Assembly: GCA_012932865.1 (NCBI GenBank)
Contig: SAXG01000066.1
Coordinates: 62,001-126,000 of the forward strand
Reading direction: 5' to 3'
Length of the DNA: 64,000 bases
DNA from: Amylostereum areolatum
Taxonomy: Eukaryota > Basidiomycota > Agaricomycetes > Russulales > Stereaceae
The stretch's first letter is position 1; every line of letters starts with the position of its first letter. The notes beneath the pieces are model-generated. The model did not search any database. It had not been told where the DNA came from and worked only from the letters and a program-made list of their open reading frames with translations. The position numbers and the translations under genes were made by a program. This document shows, piece after piece, positions 9,259 to 22,839 of this stretch.

Positions 9259-12200
9259 ATGGACTCAGACGACTCGGACGCCCGTGGCGACCTTTTCTAC
9301 TGTGGTTGTCTCACATGCCAGCGGAAGAGCACACTATGGCGCCCTCGCTCGACATGGTACAGGCATACAAAGATGCGCGAGGCTCAGATTGCGAGCGGCC
9401 AGATCCCCCGGCCGACTGGAGCGCAAGCTGTTGTCCCATCCAAAAAGCGTCGCGCCCACATCAACTCATCTTCGTCTGGTGCAGCAAAACACGTTCGTCA
9501 AGAACCAAACATCTCTGTGCACGAAGGGGCCGATGCCGTATCCGAGGGTGGTCTCGGTCAAACTAGTGGGACCACGGTGCGTTGTTTCTCCATCCTGCTG
9601 CCGAGTTTGCGATTGAACTATCTATAGTTAGATATCCATCCTCGCCCTTCCTCGCCGCTGTCACCTCGTGTGGGTCCATCTCACCTTCGAGGCCATACTC
9701 CACCGATTGACGACCCTCAAGACGAGATACGTCCACCAAGCGCAGGTCCATCGCGCCTTCGAGGCCATCCCCCCCCTGTTGACAACCCTCGAAACGAGAT
9801 ACGTCCACCCATAGTACCACCTTCTCCCCGCATGCAAGAAGAACCCGCGAACGATCGGGTCCAGAACAATGCAGCACCTCTACGGCTACCAACGTCTTCA
9901 TGTATTCCTACAATTGACCACGCCTTGAAGTATATTGATATGCTCCGAAATAATCCAATCCTTGCGGACGATAACCTCGATGCCGATGTCCTCTATCGGC
10001 TACAACATCCCCCCACAACTCATGTGGATCTAACTCCAGATGAGCGCGAATCCATCGACTTCTTCCTCGCTACTACGGATGGATCACGAAGGGCCTACGA
10101 GAAAACGCGTGAGGGTGCACTTCTACGGCACCCTGAGGACGAAATTCTGTCGTACCATCTCGTCAAAAAGAAGGTCGCCGAACTCAGTGGTGTCACTCCT
10201 ATCACCCACGACATGTGTCCAAATTCCTGTATGGCGTATACCGGACCGTTTGCGGATCTAGACAAGTGCATTGTCGAGGGATGTGGGGAGCCTCGGTACG
10301 ATCAGGCCGACCTCGCTCGTGGTATCCAACGACCTCGCCTGCAATGGTGCACATTTCCTGTCGGGCCGCAGATTCAAGCACGTTTCCGTTCCCCTGACGG
10401 GGCGCATGATATGCGTCACCGTGAGCGGGAAATGCCTATTCTTTTCCAGGAGCTCTTAGGTGAAGAGCATCTGAAGGTCATCAGGGACATTTTCTATGGC
10501 TCCGTCTTCTGGGATGCATACCGCAGCGGCAAAATCGCACCGGATGACATTGTACTCATATATTCCATGGATGGAGCGCAACTTTACGAGCACAAGGCCT
10601 CTAATTGCTGGATATATATATGGATCCTCGTCGATCTCGCCCCCGACAAGCGGTATAAGAAGTGTTACCTTCTCCCAGGCGCCATAGTCCCAGGCCCGAA
10701 CAAACCAAAGCTCCCTGATTTCTTTAACTACCCTGGCTTACATCACGTGGCCGCACTGGAAAACGAAGGCTTTAAGATCTATGACGGTCTCCATAGGCAG
10801 ATTTTTGAGTCGCGACCATATATCTTTCTTGCAGAGGCCAACGCCGTGGGTGCTCCCGAAGTACACGGATATGTTGGCCACCATGGCGCATTTGGTTGTC
10901 GGGAACGCTGTGGACGTAAGGGGCGTCGAAAACCAGGAGGATCGCACTATTATGCGGTCTCTCTGAAGCCCGATGGCTACAATGAGGCTGGATGCAACCA
11001 CCCCGACGACGAACCGTCCAAATACATCGCACCCCAGTCGGAAGAAGAGTACACCCAAGATATTATCTACCTCTCGCAAGCCCCAAACCAAACGGCTTAC
11101 GAGGAACATCGCCTTGAGACCGGTTTATCAAAGCCGAGTATCTTTCTCGGATTGTCCAAAAATCATCGCACCGAAATTCCCGGGTTATTCTGTGGCGATA
11201 TCATGCATGCAGCCGGCCTGAATATCACTGACCATATGCAAAAGCTCTTGCGTGGTCTCGTACCTTGTGATACAAAGAACGGCGACAACAAAGACTCCTG
11301 GCGGCGTTGGATGTGCCTCACCGGCGACGCGTGGGAGCGACATGGTGCCCTCGTTGTTGCAGCACGTTCCTACCTCCCTAGCTCAATCGAGCGCCCTCCA
11401 CGCAATCCGTGCAGAAAATCATCAAGCGGCTATAAATGCCTGGAGTTTCTCATCTGGATCTATGTCCTCGCACCTGCACTCCTGTTTGGTGTGCTCGAGT
11501 TCTCGCTATGGCAGCACTTTTGCAAGTTGGCCATGGGCATTCACATTGTCTTCCAACGACAGGCTACACAGGTAGAACTCGAGCGTGCCCACCAACTTCT
11601 CGCGGACTTCAAGTACGATCTCGAGGTGAAATATGCCGAGTGCAAGATATCTCGCATGCACTTCATGCCACAGTGTACCCATGCTATCACGCATTTCCCT
11701 TTCAGCTACACGCGCATCGGGCCATGCATATGCTCCTCTCAGTTTCCGATTGAGCGCACAATTGGGGATTTGGGGGCCGAGATCAAACAGCATTCCAATC
11801 CGTTTGCGAACCTTGCACAACATGCTCTCCGTCGTGCGCAAGTCAACTGTTTAAAGGCGCTGTATCCTGAATTTTCTGATGCATCTGACATTGCACCGTC
11901 TCAAGCACCGTCCTGTATCTTGGAAGGTGGTTACGTTTTACTCCATCCTCGCGACAACCGTCCTCGAGAGGTTCGCGACGCTGAAGCACTTGTGATACGT
12001 GCATATTTGCACTCTACCATTGGTCCCGATGCTGGCGAGGCAAGCTGGCACGACAAACAAGAAGCAGTGCGCAAATGGTCTCGCTGCCGCCTTCCGAATA
12101 GGGAAGTCGGACGCTCGAGAATGAGAGAGACTGGCGGGCGTCGTATCACACGCATCTCAAGAAATGTAAAGGTAAGTCGTGTTTGGCACGTTGCATGATG

Positions 12201-12617
12201 TATCACACTAATCTAGAGAATTTTGGTTAGTTTCATACACCGAACGGCTTCGGGTACGCGGAGGTGCTCTACTACTTTCAGTGGAAAATTGCATCTGCTG
12301 TTAGGGCCCTTGCTCTTGTCTCAAAATACGGCGATCCTGACCCTTTCCTACTCGCAAACTCATTCGGCGCAGTATGGGCTGCCCCTACACTAGGAGATCT
12401 TGGGCTTGCAGTCATTGAGGTCAGCTCGATTGTTGCTGTGGTTGGGATGGTTCCCCACAAATTCCGGACTGAGCATACAAATGGGATAGAGGTGGAGCTG
12501 TACTTTGTTGCAGAAAAACTTGGCGCGGAGATAGAGTTCTTGGATAGCCGTGATGATGATGAGGACAGGGAAGATGAAGAGGACACCGATGAGGACGACG
12601 ACGATGACGAGGAATAG
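9259..12617 (+). CDS. Plavaka/Tnp2-like transposase (Transposase_21 family), 3 exons
   Basis: Model: 9259-9576, 9628-12171, 12231-12617, giving about 1082 residues with both introns in phase 0 and consensus GT-AG. The N-terminus holds a zinc-finger-like CGCLTC...RH motif (about residues 15-37), usual at the head of these proteins. The large exon carries the conserved core: YSMDGAQLYEHK (likely first catalytic Asp), a WIYIWILVDLAPDKRYKK block, PGPNKPKLPDFFNYPGLHH, a VGHHGAFGCRERCGRKGR block and an FPIERTIGDLG block near the end. The last exon ends in an acidic tail of Asp/Glu repeats. It would cut and rejoin DNA at the element's TIRs. No stop or frameshift interrupts it, unlike the neighbouring second gene. 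Confidence 0.9.
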
Positions 12618-12863
12618 ATGGGTTTGTGTACTTAGTAGCACTTGTTATAGAGCCAGTTGTAGTAACTACTTAGATCGGAATGTGACGTAATCCCTCTACA
12701 AGCTTGCTCGCGCACTACGGCACCTGTTCGTACTGCCAACCACGTCGATAGCGTCGAACACTGTTGTCGCCTACTGTCGCTCACTCACTTCTGCTCTCCT
12801 CATATAATACTATCATAGTACCCGCTCATGAACATAGCATTAAATTCCCATTTTAATCCCGAC

Positions 12864-15530
12864 ATGTCCACAAATGACCATTGTACGTCCAAGCAGTGGT
12901 ATACAGCGGAGCAGCTCTGACAAACCTACTACACAGATTATCATGATTCCCCTATCACTCCAACCAGTACTAGAACCTCTCAAAGCTTCTCCTCTCCCTT
13001 TTCTCAGGCTGAGGAAGCCACATCCTCTCATAGCTATAGTAGCTCAATACTGCAGGTGCGTTAGTTGCCTTGTACCGGCTCCATATTCACTAATTGACTT
13101 CAATTGGGCTCAGAGACCCTATCTTCATGAACATACTACTTCACTCGAATCACTCGACACTCGTACCGCTCGCTTTATTGGCGAAGCCAACCACACTCTC
13201 CTTACTCAACTTCACAACGGCGCCTACACCGAAGCCACCCACAAAGCTGAAATTCTCCAACACGAGAATGATTCTCTTCGAGCAGAGCTTTGAGTGCTCA
13301 AGTACATGATGTTATCTCTGTTACGGAGAGTAAAGCTCACCTGTTTTACAGTCTGTTCCGTGAGGATCTTCTCACCAACATTCCCCAGCTTATCGGCATG
13401 AATGCTACGTCAACATCGACCGCGCTACCTGGCCCACCGACAACAGTCAGTAATGACTCCAAATCCCAGGTCTTCGAGGCGTCCTCTGGTATCGCACCTT
13501 GGTCTTTGTTACGTGTCACACTCGGATTTGGTTTGTCGTGGCCCAAGGCAACACCGCGCTCCGAATGCCCCAAAGTTTCCTACTACACGTTTAACCAATG
13601 GAAGAAACGGCCTGTTCCGAAGGCAGGAAAGAGAGGCCCGCACTCAAATGAACACAACATTGGCCAGCTTTTTATAGAGGACAAGGACGGCAATGCCGTG
13701 TCGGGTCTCGTCGCGGAAGAAGCTCGCAACTATCACGATGCTCTTCTGAACTCGCTCCGATGGAGTGGACAAGCGACAGCAAATTATGAAGCACTGTCTA
13801 AAGAAGCAAAGGCCTACATCTATACCCACATGACCGAGCGCTTTCCTATGCTCCTTTTTTGCAAAGACGGGATGTGGAAAACTGATGTTTTATTCCAAGC
13901 AGGATACTCTCAGTGGGCAAGAAACAATGGATTGAAGAAGTCGGATGTGTCGCAGGAAGAAGTGAAAGACGAGGTGATGGATGTGGATGGCCGCTCCGCC
14001 GTTGGAGTGGTGGCCGGTGGTAGCAAGCGGCGGATGTCAAGTTCAAATGCCCCACAGCCATCTTCATGAACGAAGAAGATCAAGTCTGACAATGTATCGT
14101 CTGTCAAAGCCCCCTCTCCCGTAGTACCCGTGCCCATGCATGTAGATGTGTTGCCGGTGGTACTGACGAACCCTACTCAAGGATCGTTTTCAGGTAAGTA
14201 CCGTCCCATGGAGTCAGCTTCGACGGTGGAAGATGATCATCATCCATAGCTTCGTCTTTTGTTCCATCGGCTTCCTACTATGTACCCCATCCAACCGCAC
14301 CCATTGCCTCTCCGATCTCGGCCAGCATACCATCACACCAGCCGGTTCAATCAAGAAGTTTGCCATCCACAAATCCACCTCTGTTGCTCGTGGACAGTAC
14401 ATCTCCGGCTTCTCCTCCTATGATGTCGGACTTTCCTGACCCTGAAGATCCTTTTGTCACAATGGACATAACATCTACCATCCCGGTGCTAGCAGCCATC
14501 ACTCCATCGTCGCCGCCCTCCGAGTCATCAAACACCATGTCTGGCGTATCGCAAAGTCCCCATACACCAATGTTGAAGCTGCCAGTGGTCATACAATCGG
14601 ACAACATATCAAAACAGGTACCTGAAATCACCATCGGCGCCGCTCCTTCTGTGTTTGGCCTACAATTGGACGAGTCAGCGGCACAGCCAGTGGTGACATC
14701 ATCAACAACGTTCCCGCCATCAGCGTCAATTGTCCCAGATGAGCAACCTTCGTCGGCAGTGGATACAGTGGCCACTCTGTCCCTCTCCGAATCTGATATC
14801 ACCACAGAAGTCCATCCAAGCATTCTCTCGCAAGTTACGACCGCCGCAAACACTGCCACTGTTCCGGATCCAGTACAGCAAATTCCGCTGCCACCCGCCT
14901 TGTTTGTTTTTCTCGCCGTGTCTGCTGTTCCTTGTAAGCTCACATATTCTTAGTGCCACGGTCACACAACCGCCTCGCCAACAACAAAACACAGCAGCTG
15001 TTCAAGTCAACAACACCACAGCAAGTCATGCCGCTACTCCATTCCCGATCACCGTCTCCGAGTCTGCAGCCGTTGGATCTAGCCATTTGGATGGATCTCC
15101 CTCTACGCAAGTCCCCTCCGAGGCGGTATCTTCTACTAGCGGCGCCGGGAAACGTGGCAAGATCAAAGCCGATGTCAAGCTGTCCACAAAGTACAAACCG
15201 CTCACGCTAAGCTGGCAGTAAGTTCTGTTATCGTATCATCTGCAGGTGCTGACTTTACTTTCAGGAGTGTGTTCGCTGGTCGTCTTCTCGAACAGAACCC
15301 CGACATCCTCGTCTCCCAATACGATGCAGCTTTGAAAGCGATCTCTGACGAGGAACGCGAGGTGAGTGCCGTAACACAACTACCTGGCTTTTTTCTCACA
15401 TAAGCACTGTATGTAGCGGTGCAAGGAGGGCGTGAAAGAACGCGTAAGTGGTGTACCAGACCCTTCGAAGTGATACTAATCCTGATGGTTGCAATAGCGT
15501 GCCGCCTTGAAGAACGCACCTGGCCCATAG
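12864..15530 (+). pseudogene. second gene of the Plavaka element, multi-exon, broken
   Basis: Starts at ATG 12864. Exon 1 ends at 13055 and exon 2 begins at 13114, where a coiled-coil-like stretch (AEILQHENDSLRAEL) is followed by a +/-1 frame change near 13291. The continuing frame to 14067 carries WPKATPRSECPKVSYYTFNQW, HMTERFPMLLFCKDGMWKTD and an acidic/basic tail. The rest is Ser/Thr/Pro-rich over several exons to about 15210, then CKEGVKER and a stop at about 15530. Lesions: TGA at 12918-12920, the frame change near 13291, TGA at 14067-14069. The function is not known to me; a second gene beside a Tnp2-like transposase is often a DNA-binding or regulatory partner, which is inference here. 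Confidence 0.6.
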
Positions 15531-16034
15531 TAGTAGCCTCGGAGATCGGCGTCAAGGTGCCCACAATGGCCCCAGCAAGAGCCAACAACGATACCCTGTC
15601 TACTGTATGGATTGTTCGCGCGCATGGGGGTAGGGGTATTGGCTAGAATACAACTAATCGTAGTGTAGCATATATTGTCTATGAATCGCCGACAATCGGC
15701 ATATAATACGTATTCTGTCTCATCATCGTATTCAGCATGAATTGATACAAAACTATCACGGGAGGGAAAGAGACCAAAACAATATATTGCTGATGATTCA
15801 CGCAGATGGGAGAGCCCGCTGCAAAAGAGGTTGGACGATATATTCTCTGCGATTGACGTAGAGGAGAGACCAGTCGGAATATCTCACAATCGCGGGCAAT
15901 GCAGATTCTATCACAGAAGCTGATTTTTGTCTCACTTTTTCGATTGCATTCGATTCACCGAGCTTCCGAGCGATTTCCGCGTGAGAAATCGTTTAGAATC
16001 GAGGTGAAAAAGTGCCGTTTCCACTGGGGTTCAA

Positions 16035-19000
16035 CTCCAGTCCCTGCACCGACGTGATGTTTCCGGCTCGGGCAGGACTGGTTCGAGTCTATTTTGCGCC
16101 TTATCCTCAACCTTTCCACCTACATTAACCCAGGCCGTGGTGGTAGGCTTCCATCCATCCCTCCACTCATCTTCGACTTCAAGGCCGCATTTAGGAGCCC
16201 AACACCCTATGCAGATCGTGGCTTCTCTCCCTCTTTCTAAGGCTTTTCTACCTTTTCTCCTGTTTTTCATTCATCTTCTGAAGTACTTGTTCCAGTATAT
16301 ATATGTGCAGCACTCTCTTCCAAGCGAGTGTGTACTTTTCGCCGGCTTGTCAAATCTCAGACGAGGCAGGATCATCGGAAGAAACCCCAATAATATAGTA
16401 CGCCGGTACGATAAACATGTACTCACCCGCCCAATCAAAATTCAAAATGCAAACCGCCCTTTTCTATAATCTAACCCACCTTGCTTCGACGACTCGGCCC
16501 TGGTTCGAGCAGTCAAACTATCCTCGTTTGGGCTCGCCGCTCCAAAGGTCGCTCATCACTAGTAGGCCGCCGTCAAATCTTCGTCACCGGCAATGCCACC
16601 TGCGAGAGGTCAACGCCGCGGTCAATGAAGACAGCGGGGATGTGGCAACTGGTCAACGTCTGCGGGATGAACGCGGTGTTTGAGGGTGTGGTCGTGGAAC
16701 GATGTGGAGAGGATATGCGTGTAATCCAATCCTCGCCTACAAGGTCTGTCCATCTGATATGCACTTTCCCGCTCTTCTCTTGCTAAAATCCTTTCTAGAT
16801 CAGAGATTATTCCGTCCATACCCTCTTTCGTTTCGTGTCTCGCCTCTAAACTCGAACTCAGCCATGGCAGACAGCTTAGCTGGTAGAAATGTGCGGGGCT
16901 CATATCTCAAGGCGACCCGAAAGCAAGCTAGTGCCGTATCTGCAGCGGGTCTTCCTCTGCGATAGGACAAGATCTACGTCCTCGCCAACGATATCGGTGT
17001 GTGCCCTTCCTCTTACTTAACATCGAAACCACACTAATGGCACGCTAAATCTTCAAGAGAACATGACCTCGGAGAAGGTGGACCGCAACAAGCAATATTT
17101 GAGCGCGCTCAACCTGGAGAAGGCAGACTGTGGACAAGACCGGCGCCACGAACGAACGATTCCGCCACTTCAAAACTCAATCTATGCCAAGCGGGACAAC
17201 GATAACACAACGCAGAGCCTGATTGGCTCCGCCAAACGAGCTATGTTATCCGCAAGGTGCTTTTCCCTCTCCTCCCCATTCTCTCCTCCTCTTTGTCGCG
17301 AAACTGGATCTATCTTCCCTCCATCGCTAGCTCCTGGATGCGCGATCCGCAATTTGGTCAACCAATAACAAGAACTGCACGCTGGCTGCGTCGTCAACTA
17401 AGATCCTAAGACACCGTCCATCCAAGCGGAGACCAAACTCAAGGACATGGCGGGACAAGACCGGCGCGTTCGCACTCAGTATCATGAATCACGTCCCACC
17501 TGGCATCGGAAACTGCCCGAGACCCACTCGCATGCCTCCCGTGGCCGACGCCCCGAGCGGTGCGTCCTATTCCTGCCACTTTCGTTTGACCCATGCTCAC
17601 GACACAAAGCTAGGCGGGGCGAAGATTAGAGTGCGATGGAGGATAGGGGAGGGATGTCGCCGACGGCTCGTTGAGGCGCGGGCGTGAAGCAGAGGAGGCG
17701 AGGAAGGTGGTGTAGACGGTGCGCGTTCACTCGGGGGTGCGTTTGGAGATATGGCGGGCAGACAGGCAAGATCACAGAACCGGCAACTCGTCGATTTCTA
17801 CCAGTTCGAGTTCTGTGATAAAGCAGATCGCAGATCGGCCTGTCGGATGCGGACCATGAGTCCACATCGCGCTGCGTGACGTATAGGATGTATCTTCGAT
17901 CTGTTGACGCCGGGTCGAGCCCCATATATTGACGGGCCCGAGCGGGTAGGAGATGCGTACATTGTATCGCGTGTGCATCTGCTATTGAATACAGTATGTG
18001 GAGACAAGATGGGAGTCTGGGAGATGATGTCGCCTCGTCGTGACGATGTTCTGCGGAGGCTACGTCTCATAGACAATTATACCGTAGTAAAGCTCAAAGG
18101 GAATGAAGACGATCGAGGGTAATTAATGGGTGAAGTCGCAGAGAGGCGAAGGGACATACAGAGTAGCACGGAAGAGATATAAAGAGCAAGCAACGACGTC
18201 AAGCCGAAGAGTAGAAACGAATATATACTACGGTCTCAAGAATGTCACCGTATGTGGGGGGAACTGCCAGTCATCGTGGATAAAAAGAATAGACGAAGAA
18301 GGCGAAACAAGGAGAGAGGATAGAGGGTGTATGAACCTCCAAGTGTGGAACGCGGAATGGCCAGTCTTTCGCGGGGCGTCTTCCTAGTATCCGCCAACTT
18401 ATTATGATATCTCCCTACAAGAAAGAACCATAAGTGCGAGGAAACGGTAGCAAAAGCGTACATACATCGTAGTCCCACTGTCTAAAGACAAGCGGGATGG
18501 TCACAGGCTCACCATCTAAGAGGCCTCGTAGAGTGCACCGATGGCTTCGATGTCTCGAAGTTGCCTGTCTCCTGTTTAGCGGCAGGCGGGATCGCGATGT
18601 CGCAGTCGATATCAACCGCTGACGCGCCTGCCTTGATGAGATCGTCAGGTCGAGCAGTGTTCCCGAGTTGAGCTTCATCTATGCGCTGAGAAGAAGCGGC
18701 ATGGAGTCGAACTTGGCGACGTCGAACGCGCGTACGTAGCTCTTGCGGGTGTCCAGAGAGGTGCGAACGTGGGGTGAGTTAGTGGGGACAAAATATAATG
18801 ACGAGGAGGATGCACCTTGCGCGTTGCTGCGGCATCGTTTGATCGTCGTCGTCGATATAAAAAAACACATGGGACCCCCGGTCAGACCTGGCTCCTGGAT
18901 GTGAAAAATATCCAGCTTCACCGAGGTCGGGTGTCCGTTTAGATAGAAGAACTGCGACGGCCATTAGTGTGTATTCAACGAGTGCGGAAGGAAGGACATA

Positions 19001-19775
19001 CGGCGTAATCGTTGGATGGGACGTATGCCTTGTCCTGGGGAGGGTAACCCGTCTCGAATCTGCAGCGCAAGATCGTGTACGTCTACTCCCACGATATACT
19101 GCCCGCCCGCTCAATGCGGTCCTCGCCGCAAAGTTGTACCCAATGTTCGAAGACGGAATTGTCGAGAAGAATGAGTGCAGGAAGGTGTTGAGGGGTTGAC
19201 AATGATTCCAATCCAACTGAAACCCAGGATAGGTTTCAGTGGGAGGAAGATGAAAGAGGGTATATGGACGTACCGCCTCGTTGTTCGCTTCGCTGTCCGT
19301 ATACCTTCCCGCATACCCTTCCCGCATTGATCGCAACCAAAACACTTGCGCGGAGCGTCCTTCGTTCCTCGTCCCAGGCGGTGTTCCGTGGTAGTGAATG
19401 GGTACAGAGCACGGATAAGGGGGGTTTATCGACTGGTTGAGATCATGATAGAGCAGAACACGGCCTAAGCCGAAGCCGAGGAAAGTGAGGTCTGTGTATT
19501 GGCATTCGGTTGAAAACGATGCGAGGCGTCGCCCGATTTTGTCCCAAAGTCAAAATCCAGGTTTCTCACCTCACCGGGAGTGATCCAGGAGTGGATTCAA
19601 GTTGAATTACATAGAGGTGAAATGTAACACGACACGACGACGGAGGGTGTGAAATCAGATGTGAAGCGACACTGAACCAGCACATCAGTGCGTAGCTAAT
19701 TTATCCCAAATAAATATCAAATCAAATGTGGTGCGCTGCTGGTATGGTGTACATACACAGTGGGAAGCCGTTACA
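16035..19775. other. 3.7 kb without a confident gene
   Basis: Many short frames, none with a recognisable domain. On the minus strand around 18500-18930 there are protein-like stretches (VKLDIFHIQEPGLTG; AAKQETGNFETSKPS) that could be exons of an unknown or decayed gene. On the plus strand around 16900-17100 there are weak protein-like pieces. I could not join any of these into a model. Confidence 0.35.
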
Positions 19776-21258
19776 TTACTGTCTGTTCTGTGCCTCTAGA
19801 ACCTTGGCCCAAAGACGACTATGGAGCTCCAATCTGAACTGGTCTGGTGAGGGCACATCCCAGAATTTGCCAGGCCCCTGTTCATCGCCCTGTTCCCATT
19901 TAGATGATAGCATCAAAGATACCGCGCGAGGTAGACTCACCAGGAGAGAGACTAGAGAACCAGTTGGGTCCCGCAAGAAGATGTTTGCAAAGATCAAGGA
20001 AAAAACACCACAATCAACATTATTGCCCTGTCTAGGTACCTGCAGATGAATCCATGTGAGTTTTTTTTTGAATTTGGATGCTGAAACAAGAGCATACCTG
20101 CACATATACATCGGTCACACGGTGGAGTTGGCCAAGGTCTGCACCACCTTTGGCAACTGCTTCGTTACGTAGATAACTTTCTAGAGTGCGCAATATCTGG
20201 TCGTGATTGGGAGGCGTTGAGGGAAGTGAGTCCAGCACAAAGAAAGTTGGTCTAAAGATTCAATCGGCACCAGCACGTAAAGCATGGATGACTTAACCTC
20301 CTACTTCAAAAAATCGGAGCGCTCAGAAGGTGTATACAGGTTAGGAAGGATATGCCCAGGTTTTGAGCAAAGAACGATGAACCAGTGGGATCTGGTACCG
20401 GTACCGTTCAGGTGAAGGACACATTACACAAGAGAAAAGACACACGCATGGGAAATGGGAAAGATAATCCAGTCCTTCTTCAGAACGAGGTCGTCGTGCT
20501 TCGCCCAATTTTGAACACCGATGTAACTAGAAAGGACATCAGCATTAAGAGGTGAGAGAGGTGAGCCGAGCCGCAAAGCTCGTTGGGATAGTCTACCTTG
20601 AGGCGTGGAATTTGGAATAAAGGAAAGAACTTGCGAGGTAAACTTGGGAAGCCAATGCAGGGTTACGGGCATTGAGATCGTCCCAAAAGAGCCTAACATG
20701 AACGAACATGAACGAACATCTTTCCAGTGGAGGGGAGAGAAAGAAGATCAACACAATATCCTCACCTGAGGCCATCTTCCATTATAATGTCGTTCAGCTC
20801 GATCCCAGGTGCTAGCCTGGCGAGAGTTGGCTCATAATTGGTGGAGGCGGAGGCGGCACACCAAAAGGGCTCAGGCTCATTGAAAGCGACGTTGCCGGGT
20901 GTGGGTGTGGGGGCTGCATCAATGGATGTCCCGAAGTCTTCAGGTGGGGAATCTTGGCGGCTCATAGGCTCTGAGTTGTCGAGAATGTCGGAGAACGCAG
21001 TCGCATGGGACCGTTTGGCCCTGACAGTCAAGTCAATCAGCTCTACAAGATAGAATAGAAAGAGGATACGATAGCGCACTTCTGAGGAGCCTCAACACCT
21101 GACTGTGGTGCCGTACTGGCAGAGCCCTGGCTGAAAACAATCCGAAGGGGCCCAATGTTCGTTCGATACATCCTGGCATTGGATCCTGTGGCCACTTCGC
21201 AGTAACCCGCAGCATTATTGTAAGTGGATATTGTCTCTCGGAGGGAAGAGCGAGTCAT
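19776..21258 (-). CDS. Ulp1/C48-type cysteine protease, 7 exons
   Basis: Model on the minus strand: 21258-21099, 21042-20766, 20692-20597, 20526-20446, 20391-20305, 20251-20098, 20039-19776; about 372 residues, all junctions GT-AG and in phase. Landmarks: RLFWDDLNARNPALASQVY and NWAKHDDLVLKKDWIIFPI, then the catalytic His (SHWFIV), Asp (FVLDSLPS), Gln (PRQGNNVD) and Cys (VDCGVF), in the order expected for Ulp1 peptidases. The family removes SUMO or related tags. In mushrooms many copies sit among transposons, and this one lies alone between repeats, so it may be element cargo. The N-terminal exon is the least certain; further 5' exons are possible. Confidence 0.85.
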
Positions 21259-21469
21259 ATTCGAGTGAGATGCGGGAGGAAAGTAGCGTTTCGACGAGAC
21301 ATTTACGAGACAGGTCGATGTTCACATTGACACGTGACTTCTGTGTACAGAAGCATCATCGAGAATTTCGAACTCGAACTCGTCAATCCCACAGCCAAAC
21401 GAACGCGACTTATCCAATTGAACGTCGGAGACTGTATCCTATTCGACAACAGGTTTGCATGAAAAGGGC

Positions 21470-22400
21470 TCAATAATGGTGCATGGAATCTAATTCAGAG
21501 TACACACGTAACATATATCTACATGCTCCCACATCCTTGGAGCTTAACGGTTGAACGTTGAAGCCCCATAAGTTAGATGCAAGCGCTGGTGCGTTTGGGA
21601 GGTGTTTTCGTTAAGTCACGTGCAAGTATCTTTTTTTTTTTTTTTTTTTTGAATACATTTATATCCCGCGTCAAGTACCTAAGACTAAATGCGGCTCCCC
21701 GAAGGGTACAGGTGAACGGAAAGTATGGTAGAACAGAGTCGGACAGAAGGATGGAAGGGTCGTTGAAAGGAAGGGATGCGTCGAACTCGAGTGGCAAGAG
21801 ACGGCGCGTTGGGAGAACCGCACGCGGGGGCCGCGCGGTGAAGGGGGGCAAAGCCCCATGAAGAACCGGACCCCATACCAGCGGGCGTCGACGACATCTG
21901 CAGGCACACTGCCGCCTCGCAGCGCTGGCGCATAGAGGAGAGGGAGCCAGACATTGCTGGGCCTCAGGAACTCAGCGGGGGAAACCGGGGTGGGTAGGAG
22001 GGGTGGGCCGTCGTCCACATCGATGGCCTCGGTTCTGCGGGTACCAACGACGTTCCGCATACGTCGCTGGCTTGCGGCGGAGGGCTGCCGACTTTGACGA
22101 GCCTGGCAAGCCAGGTTCTCGCCTCCCCAGGCCTCCCACGCACCCACTTGGGGTCCCCAATCCCAAGTGATGGTGGTGGTTAGAGGTCAAGAGAGCCCTG
22201 TCACGTGCAAGTATCGCAAGACGCGTCTCGCTCTGGTGCATCACTCGCAATATTGGACCACAACGCCTCAATAATGGTACAATCTAAATGCACAGAAGTG
22301 TGAGTACATGTCCTCTAACTGATATCCCCAAATATTGGAGCTTAACGGTTGAAGCCCCGTCTTTTAGACACAAGCGCCCGCCGCCTCTCGAAGTGACCAC
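21470..22400. repeat. degenerate direct repeats around a low-complexity patch
   Basis: The phrase TTGGAGCTTAACGGTTGAA occurs at about 21536 and 22336, and GTCACGTGCAAGTATC at about 21616 and 22200, in the same orientation. A T run of about 20 lies at 21632-21652. The pattern suggests the remains of a repeated element about 0.8 kb apart. No termini or coding sequence were found. Confidence 0.45.
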
Positions 22401-22839
22401 GCGTCTTGTCTCCTCCCTCACTCTACGACCACCTGTGCACCACCTGTTCCACCGGGATCGTCTCCCCTAACCCATACACTCTAGCGCAAGTTACAATGTG
22501 TTCAGCCTTTGTTTGAGGTGGGAGGCATTCGGCCCAGCTCATCCACCCGCCTATGCTGCCGCCGCCCACGATGGAGGAGGGAGGGATCGCCCACGGACTT
22601 CCTCGCCCGCCGTGTCCGTCGACGAGGGGTTTTTTAAGGGTATCTCTCTGTCGTCCCATTTCGTTCGTTTCATCTCCTCCGTGTCACGTCCATCTTGTTT
22701 CAAATTCTCTTTTTACTGTAGCCATCACGATCGTGATCGCCTCGCCTCGGCGTCTCCTCTCGTCTCATCTGCGCAGACTGCTTACATTACAATGTCTCTT
22801 CTCCTCTCTTCCTAGTTGCTTCCTAGTTACTTTCTAATG

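Larger units (their letters stand above)
8807..16029 (+). mobile_element. Plavaka/CMC-type DNA transposon, complete
   Basis: Perfect 35-bp TIRs begin CCCCAGTGGAAACGG at 8807 and end with its complement at 16029. The flanking 5-mers are both ttcaa (8802-8806 and 16030-16034), a 5-bp TSD. Inside are a transposase gene (9259-12617) and a second, damaged gene (12864-15530), both on the plus strand. The architecture and the transposase (Transposase_21/Tnp2-like) place it in the CMC superfamily, most like the basidiomycete Plavaka group. The intact transposase and perfect TIRs suggest a recent insertion. Confidence 0.88.

Noticed and set aside
21632..21652. Poly-T run as the tail of a LINE or SINE
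   Set aside because: No reverse transcriptase, no RNA polymerase III boxes and no TSD were found around it.
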